Of a DNA stretch of 64,000 nt, positions 57,268-64,000 are shown one piece after another. A model generated the notes under the pieces. The model was not told the origin of the DNA, made no database searches, and worked only from the letters and a program-made list of their open reading frames with translations. The position numbers and the translations under genes are program-made. The stretch's first letter is position 1; every line of letters starts with the position of its first letter. Source of the stretch: Chrysaora quinquecirrha (Eukaryota; Cnidaria; Scyphozoa; Semaeostomeae; Pelagiidae); the NCBI GenBank assembly GCA_014526335.1, contig JACTAT010000015.1:736425-800424 (forward strand), written 5' to 3'.

Positions 57268-58930
57268 ATTACCTAATTTGGAAACTCGACCCAGGCTACT
57301 TGAGAAAATCCAAAATCAAATCCCAAGGGGGGAGCTTTCTGAGTTTTGCGTTTGAACTTTTAGAACTTCTGAACCCGGTAGCGACGGAAACCAAACTAAT
57401 TTTCAAATAAAGTATAAATTTCATGTTCTGCTTGTGTGACCTATCATAGTTTCTTGGCATTGCTAGATATCAATGGCAATTACTTTCGGGTACCGTATCT
57501 ACTTCATTCTTTGCACTGGAAACATTCTTGGCTATTTCTAAACATTTTTATGTCTTTTTATGCTTCACGGTGTTTCTGCCTAGTGCCTCAAATTTCAAAC
57601 CTCTTCTGGCATTTCAAAAGCCAGCTATTTGAGCTAAAACAGTGAACTTCTAAACACCATTGTGTAAACACAAATTCTGTAGCTGGAAGGAACGCATTTA
57701 AAACATGTTTTGAGAGGGCTGGGGTGTCAGGTCAGCAAAAAATCAGTCAAAATGGGAAACAACAGAACAAGAGCAAAACCAAATTTTGTCATGAAAGTAT
57801 GCATTACGTATTATATGTATATAAAGAAATGGCGTGCATCTTACCCTCAGGTTTTACCCCACAGAAGAAACACTTAAAAAACTTCTGGTGCTTAAATTTG
57901 GAAGATCTTAAACACAGATTCGTTCTTGTTTGTAGTTCCTAGCAAAAAGCAGAGTCCAGGAAAAGTGTTTATCCTTCCTCCAGACCAAAATACCCATAGT
58001 TGCAAACTTTCTTCACTTAACAATGAAAAACAGACGTATATTGGCTCCCTGGTCGTAACTTTTCTTGACTCTGGGGGCAGAAAGTAAAGATCGATAGAAA
58101 AAAAAATCTAGACATTTTCTTTGATTCATTCTTAAAAATTATCTGAATTATCATATATTAAGAAAAAGTATCTACCTATTCTTGAATGGATATGAAAATA
58201 AAATTTTGTCTAGTAGCACAAAAAATGAGAAAAAATTGACACAACTACCAAACTATAAAGCTTTGGCTAAACTAGGAGACATGTCGCAAGTGACATTTTA
58301 TTCGGTGTGTCTTCTTGGGTGGCTAAACACGCGAGTAACAAGCGAGCAACATTTCCCCCGAGCCGTGGAGACACCAAAAGTTTCTGTTGTCTCCCAGAAA
58401 CATATGCGTGTCTCTCGCTACAAATTTTGTCGCGCGCTAGTACTAAGTTTCTAAGGTGACTAAGCTGGGAGACATCGTTGGGACATGTCACTAGCGACAA
58501 TGTCGGCCGTGACATGTCTTCTAGTTTAGCCAAGCCTTAAATTTATAAATCTAACTTGCTTGAACGAAAGTGTATCGGTGTAGTTACTAGTTATATCAAT
58601 TAATCAACTTAACTGTATCACGAAATTTTATACAGATTTTTGCATCTATTCGAATAGTGTGATTTTTATTGAACCTCTGAAAATAAATTAAAAACATCAC
58701 ACAGATTGGATATATTAAAGAAAGATTGGAAATCTTGCATTTTATGTCAACTTTCAGGAAATAAAACCACCAAAATTGATTGTACCTCTAGCTACAAAAT
58801 TAGGTATTTGTAAATTATCGTGAATTTTCATTTTTAAAGGTAGGTTTCATACACGAATAAAAAAGTTCTTACAAGTCCAGCATCTAGATACGTTTATACA
58901 ATGATCATACCCACAGCACCTCTCTGTGTC
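57268..58930. other. Spacer between geminin and the HPS5-like gene
   Basis: No exon is supported. A MITE occupies 58258-58547. The stretch left of 58931 is the 3' flank of the HPS5-like gene; an AATAAA on the minus strand is at 58670-58665, about 260 bases past its stop. Confidence 0.5.
58258..58547 (+). mobile_element. MITE with GGCTTGGCTAAACTAG ends (copy 3)
   Basis: TTTGGCTAAACTAGGAGACA at the left is mirrored by the reverse of GGCTTGGCTAAACTAGAAGAC at the right. This is the best-preserved copy; the interior has GAGACACCAAAAGTTTCTG and CTCTCGCTACAAATTTTGTC. Confidence 0.8.
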
Positions 58931-61900
58931 TCAATCGAAATTGTCTTCCAGTTTCTCCAAATTATAATAGCACATTAGGCAAGCTTCTTCTGGTATACAT
59001 TGCTTGTGAAAAGTATGACCTAAAACAGTTAAATCAAGCATTATGGAAGAATCACATTGATGGGTTAAATACAGTAAACCGGCACCAACAATACACCCCA
59101 AAAATTCGTCCAGCTCCTCTTTCTGTCTTGGCCTTTGTTCATAACAGGGGTGGCTAAATGTAACCGAAATTTTAGGCAAGATTCGGATAAAAACTGCGTG
59201 GGACATGATATGAATTTCTTATTTGAGTCTGTTTCCATCTTTTTCTTCTTCTTGCTTTTTCAAGTCTGATAATACGTCTTCATTTTCCCAGGTATTAAGA
59301 AACTATCTTACTACAAGTGCATGGAAACAATATTTGTTGCTGCCAGTGGCCAAACGAAGCCATCAATTTGAATATTATTTTCAAAGAAGAGTAATTTTTT
59401 GTATCATATACATACCACATTCGAAAACTACCAATCCAGCACTGGCCGAACTTCCATGAATACACAGTGGTAATGTACAGCATGGGCAATTGGAACTATG
59501 AAATAAAAAGAATGACAAGCTTATTTCCATTTTGAAACGAGAAACTTATCGTTCTCAGTGGTACGGAACTTACAGTAATAACATCAATATGTAGTGGTTT
59601 ACAAAAGAACTAAATGTAATGAAATTCTAAGGGTTTACAGCTAAATTTTCATTTTCAATTTAACCAAACCAGAAAAAGGTTTAATTATTGCGAGAGGTCC
59701 TGACAAGAGAGGGTGGGGCGTTGTGCAAGTTTCGAAAACTCATTAGCCGAGACGGACAGCTATTTTACTGTACTCTTACTATTATTCCTTTCTTTATTGT
59801 TATCTAAGTAGTTATTGCTACTTTCGTATTTTCAATGACTTTATTGCATTTTTAAACTTTAAATTAGCGGCCTAAGCTAGATAAGCTCTGCCTTTCTTGG
59901 GTCGCGTAGAATACAGGTGATTTGCTAGTAACTTTTTCTTTTGTAAACTTGCGTCTTCCGAAAAATTTGAATTGAATTGAATTGAATTAGGCAACCAAGA
60001 GTAGAATAGTTTGGTACCTGGATAACGACAGTCCTACGCCCCAATGATTCGATGATGCTGAATCCCATAACTTATTTGAGACATCGATTTCATCAAGAGA
60101 TTCATCAATGATATCTGAATACCCGTCCAATTCTTTATTCTTTAGCAATTCAATCTAAAAATGAATCAGAATCTAGATTAACGAAGGTGGGTGTTACCAG
60201 AACAAGCCCAGGAGCTAAAGTGAATATAGCAACAAGCATTTAAGAGAGGTTTATTGCAATTTCTAGCTCAGCGACCCTCAACGCTCAGTTTTTGATAACA
60301 GTGACCGGAGGTTCTCTTCTGATGTTTCCATATACTCCCCAACAGTATTTCCGTCTTCGCAAAGCTGAAATGGTGTGTTTAGCACCAGTCGCTAGGATAT
60401 CATCAGTTATGGGTTTACTTATTGAGAACTCGATCCTGGTTGCGAAGTTACCATAGCTGGGGCTCGAATCCCTACCTTGCTTGACTTCTGACACCATGAG
60501 CCAGCGGGATTAGACCACAACACCACAGCACCTTCAAGTGCAAAGACCGTCAACGAGACACGACGACAATACGGAAAGCAGGCTTTAAATTTAAAGTTAT
60601 AGCTAAAATACAATAAACGCCTAGTAAGCACTGATAAGATACTAAAAGTTCAATCTTAAAATGAATGGCCCGGGAGTACACCCCGGTAGGTCTGACAGTG
60701 GGCCCTCAAATGGTTGTTTATTTTTACAATGACCTCTTAATGGCAGTGCAGTGAAAAATTAAACATCTTGCCAATATGGAAGCAAGATGAATTACTAAAA
60801 GCTATAATAACAAAAACTCACGTGTTTATCGATGACTGATTTATTTTCATCACATATATCATTGTTCAGTTTCTCCATTATTTTTGCAGCTATAAATCTA
60901 TAAAATAAAAGATTCTAAATAGCTGAGATTACACCGAAAGGTTTTTACGATGTCATAAAAATCACCAATAGACCGTTTTAGAGAGGTCTGGGTCGGCGCA
61001 CATATTTCTGGAAAATGGTAGACATTCTGAGTAAGGGAATCCTCTCCACATGCAAAGAAACTTTATTATTCCGCGACATTGTCATGCCTGACGTGTTCTC
61101 TCGATGTTTCCTAGTTTAGCCAGCTCAGAAACTTTGTAGCGCGTGACAAGATTTGTAGCGAGAGACACGCAAATGTTTCTGGGAGACAACAGAAACATTT
61201 CTTGTCTCCGTGACTCTTGGCACATATTGCTTACTGTACTTGTCACTCGCATGTTTAGCCACCCTGGGAGACAAGCAGAATACAATGTCGCGCGCGACCT
61301 AGATTAGCCATAGCTTTACATGCTGCCTTTTATTGAACGGGCGAAGAAACAGTTTAATTCACAAAATTTTCCAAAATTAAAAACAAAATTTCTAAACCAA
61401 AATGCTAATACCTTTGTTCCATATCCTTCTCAGCAACTCTCATGCAGTCATAATAAAAATTCCCAAGTAGACTGTGTTCAGTATTTCTAAACTTTTCTAG
61501 TATTTTCAATGCTACTTTGACACCCAGTTCCCGAACAAGAACCCGAGCTATACATTCACTGCTGATATTTGGAGTAAAATCTGGAACGGCTGGTTGGCAC
61601 TTTATAGAACCATCAGCAGTTGATGTGTGGCATTTCAGTTGGAAGAGGTATTCAAGATCATGCTCGGTTATTGTGAAAGTGTCTACAAGAAAGAAATATA
61701 AGTATTTGCAATTATTTGATGCAGCTTAACTGTGTTAGAGTGCACAGGCAATGATTTAAGAGGATTTTAAGATGTCTTTTACTTGAAAATCTTCAAATCT
61801 CTTTAATTATCATGCTGGCGAACACTGTGCGAAATCAGCTTATGAATACAGTATGAATTGAACATGCTTTAATACAATATGAAATGAAGATGCTTATGAA

Positions 61901-63914
61901 TACAGTATGACATGAAGATGGTGATGAATACAGTATGCAATGAAGATGCTGATGAATACAGTAAGAAATGAAGATAATGATGAATACAGTAAGAAACAAA
62001 GATGCTGATAAATACAGTATGAAATGAAGATTCTGATGAATACAGTAAGAAATGAAGATGCTGATGAATACAGTATGAAATGAAGATGCTGATGAATACT
62101 GTATGAAATGAACATGTTGTCGAATTCACTATGAAATGAAGATGCTGACGAATACAGTACGACATGAAGATGCTGCTGAATACAGTAAGAAATGAAGATG
62201 CTGATGAATACAGTACGACATGAAGATGCTGCTGAATACAGTAAGAAATGAAGTTGCTGAAGAATACAAAATGAAATGAAGATGCTGGCGAATACAGTAC
62301 GAAATAATGATACTAACTAATACGATATGAAATAAAATTTTAATGAATGGAGTATGAAATGAAGATTCTAACGAATACCATAGAAAATGAAGCAGAATAA
62401 AAGGGTTTCATCCAAACGGTTCTAGAAAGTGATTTTAGCCACTGATAAAGTCATTTGCCATTTATATCCTTTGACTTACCTTTCTTTATGTAGTTATCAA
62501 GCAATTGGAAATCTCCAAGTTGACAAAGTAATTCAAATGATGACCTATGATCTCTTCTGTGTCTGAAAACTTGAACGCACCCAAACCAATAGCTGAAAAA
62601 TGGGATATTTACAGGATAAATGAAATAAGTGAAAATTTATTTGCAATCTGATTATTTTTATAAGAAACTGGCTTGTCAAGAAGGAATTCTATTCAAAAGT
62701 CTTTTCAATTTGAATTTTCTTTCTTCAATTAAACTGGTAATGATTCTGCCATGGTCCTTATTTTATTCTTGCCAAAGGGCACCTTTTCTTTTTTTCAAAA
62801 GGGGGGTCCGCTGGAGAGGGGTGAGGGCACTAAATGAAATCAACCAAAGGAACCGGAAAACAAAAACTTTGTATCAAATAGTCTTACCCATACTCCCTAC
62901 AAAGCTTCAGTACTCTATGTATGACTCCTGATTCTGCATCTTCAGCCTTCAACAGCCGTTCAATAACATCATCAACATGATTCTTCCATCTCCATGACAA
63001 CAGATGAGCTCCTTTTCTAGCGCCTCCACAGTCACAGGAATTCATTGTATTGCTTACAGCTGACTGCTTCAAGCCACAATATAACGTTGTCATTGCCACT
63101 GAAATGTCTTCATATAGATTCAATGATGGTTTTATTCGTTTCAATGCGGAAATGTAACCAAGGAAGTCATCCAGTGCATCTGAATTCTCGGAATTCGCCA
63201 TGTATATGAAACTGACTTCCCACGGATTGATGTCTTTTTCGGTGCAAAAGTCCAGAACCAGATGAGGAGAGAATGAAAATATCCTACAACAGAGTTCGCA
63301 TTATCAGAAACATTTTACCCATTTATTTGTAAATAAACAACACGTGTTTTATTTTCAAGAACAATAGCTCAGGGCCTACATCTAGAAGTATCTTGATTTG
63401 TTACCCTATTTTAGTGCTGAAAGCTTCTTAAGTTATACAACCCAAAATATCGTATAAAAACAACATCAAATAGGTCACAAAATCAGGTAACGTCTGATAA
63501 AAGAGACACCAGAAAACATCATGCAAAAAGGTTACCCAAAAACAACCGGGCTGAAAAAGACTCTGAATTTATAAGGTTTCAATAAACCTAGTTCAGAGCA
63601 GCGTAACGTAATGGTTAGCACTTGCGCCATTTGGGCGGGTAAGGGAACAGGATTCCTTACTAGAAATGTCTACCATTTTCCAGGAAATGTTGCGCCCGAC
63701 CCAGGCCTCTTTGAAAAGGTCTATTCACGTTCTTCTTTAATAAGGCCTTATAAGTTACATTCTATCATCTTTGGTGAAGAAGTAGTTACAAAAACATACC
63801 TTCTTAAACAAGAGAAGAAAGATTCAGTTGTCGTTGAATCGCGTAAAATTCTTGCAACTTTTCCGTAATCGTTGTGTCTTATTGCTGATTTTAATTCTTG
63901 CCAAGAACGAATAT
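58931..63914 (-). CDS. HPS5: HPS5-like BLOC-2 subunit, C-terminal half
   Basis: Eight minus-strand exons join in phase: 63914-63800, 63283-62888, 62592-62480, 61682-61412, 60897-60822, 60154-60018, 59495-59416 and 59019-58931, giving about 425 C-terminal residues; the start lies off the right edge. HPS5 is part of BLOC-2, a complex steering cargo from endosomes to lysosome-related organelles. The pattern that led me to HPS5 is the run HLLSW, then LCREYGYWFGCVQVF with RRDHRSSFELL, then DLEYLFQLKCHTS, ISSECIARVLVRELG and YDCMRVAEKDMEQR, which follows the order of the HPS5 C-terminal region as I remember it; no alignment was possible. The last two exons form a RING-like zinc motif, NCPCCTLPLC and FECGHTFHKQCIPEEACLMC, as found at the ends of HOPS/CORVET scaffold proteins. 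I do not recall it in human HPS5. Confidence 0.65.
60385..60545 (-). mobile_element. tRNA-derived SINE (family 2), minus strand
   Basis: The minus strand reads GTGCTGTGGTGTTGTGGTC, then TAATCCCGCTGGCTC and later GGGATTCGAGCCCC, matching 6845-6960 in order. It lies in an intron of the HPS5-like gene. Confidence 0.55.
61078..61318 (-). mobile_element. MITE with GGCTTGGCTAAACTAG ends (copy 4)
   Basis: It shares CAAATGTTTCTGGGAGACA, CTTGTCTCCGTGACTC and GTCACTCGCATGTTTAGCC with the copy at 58258-58547 in reverse orientation. It lies in an intron of the HPS5-like gene. The ends are more eroded than in copy 3. Confidence 0.7.
61850..62395 (+). repeat. Minisatellite GATGAATACAGTATGAAATG
   Basis: A unit of about 27 bases, GAATACAGTATGAAATGAAG plus ATGCTGAT, is repeated about eighteen times with small changes, in an intron of the HPS5-like gene. 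There are no spacers of unique sequence, so it is not CRISPR-like. The reading frames across it (61869-62165) are by-products. Confidence 0.9.
63595..63665 (+). mobile_element. Possible tRNA-derived SINE fragment
   Basis: GTAATGGTTAGCACTTGCG resembles a polymerase III A box, and it is followed by GCGGGTAAGGGAACAGGATTCC. No good B box or acceptor pairing is seen, so this is a weak call. It lies in an intron of the HPS5-like gene. Confidence 0.3.
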
Positions 63915-64000
63915 CTACAAAGAAAATAGATGAGTCTCAATAAAAAGATCAATAAACTATATTTGTAAATTATACGAGTGGATTTTGTGCACGGGGTTCA

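Noticed and set aside
61850..62395. Possible CRISPR-like array
   Set aside because: Units are head-to-tail with no unique spacers, in an intron of an animal gene; it is a minisatellite.

Overview
This is an AT-rich eukaryotic window with spliced genes, GT-AG introns and many small DNA transposons. Two recognisable genes near the right end, a geminin and an HPS5-like BLOC-2 subunit, plus a divergent synaptotagmin-like gene, show that it comes from an animal. Gene structure and repeat load suit an invertebrate; a cnidarian is my guess, but nothing here proves it. All exon chains were assembled by eye from splice sites and reading phase.

Left part (1-7.5 kb): a possible exon of an unidentified minus-strand gene, then a three-exon synaptotagmin-like membrane gene on the plus strand (2668-7485).

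Centre left (10-33.3 kb, plus strand): two paralogous genes, called A (10048-18337) and B (20090-33327). Each has a tiny signal-peptide exon, a Lys-rich exon, a Pro-rich exon ending in a shared FDEGK..DGSGSG block, a large Pro/Gln/Glu/Asp-rich exon, a Lys-rich acidic exon and a shared Ser/His-rich last exon. B alone carries twelve tandemly duplicated mini-exons (24669-29116), all phase 1-1, encoding short Pro/Trp-rich modules. I do not recognise the family; it is the most interesting object in the window.

Centre right (36.3-54.8 kb, minus strand): an SGNH (GDSL) hydrolase, a gene with two giant exons encoding more than 1,500 disordered residues, an orphan signal-peptide exon, a secreted Tyr/Pro/Asn-rich protein with dibasic sites, and a small Cys-containing type II membrane protein. 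Together with A and B these look like a neighbourhood of secreted, low-complexity structural or matrix proteins.

Right part (56.4-64 kb, minus strand): an intronless geminin with an E2F-like site just upstream, and the last eight exons of an HPS5-like gene that ends in a RING-like zinc motif.

Between and inside the genes lie Tigger-like, hAT-like and foldback elements (several with visible target-site duplications), four MITEs of one family sharing TAGACTTATTAC-type ends, a second MITE family, tRNA-derived SINEs, two decayed LINE tails and several minisatellites.
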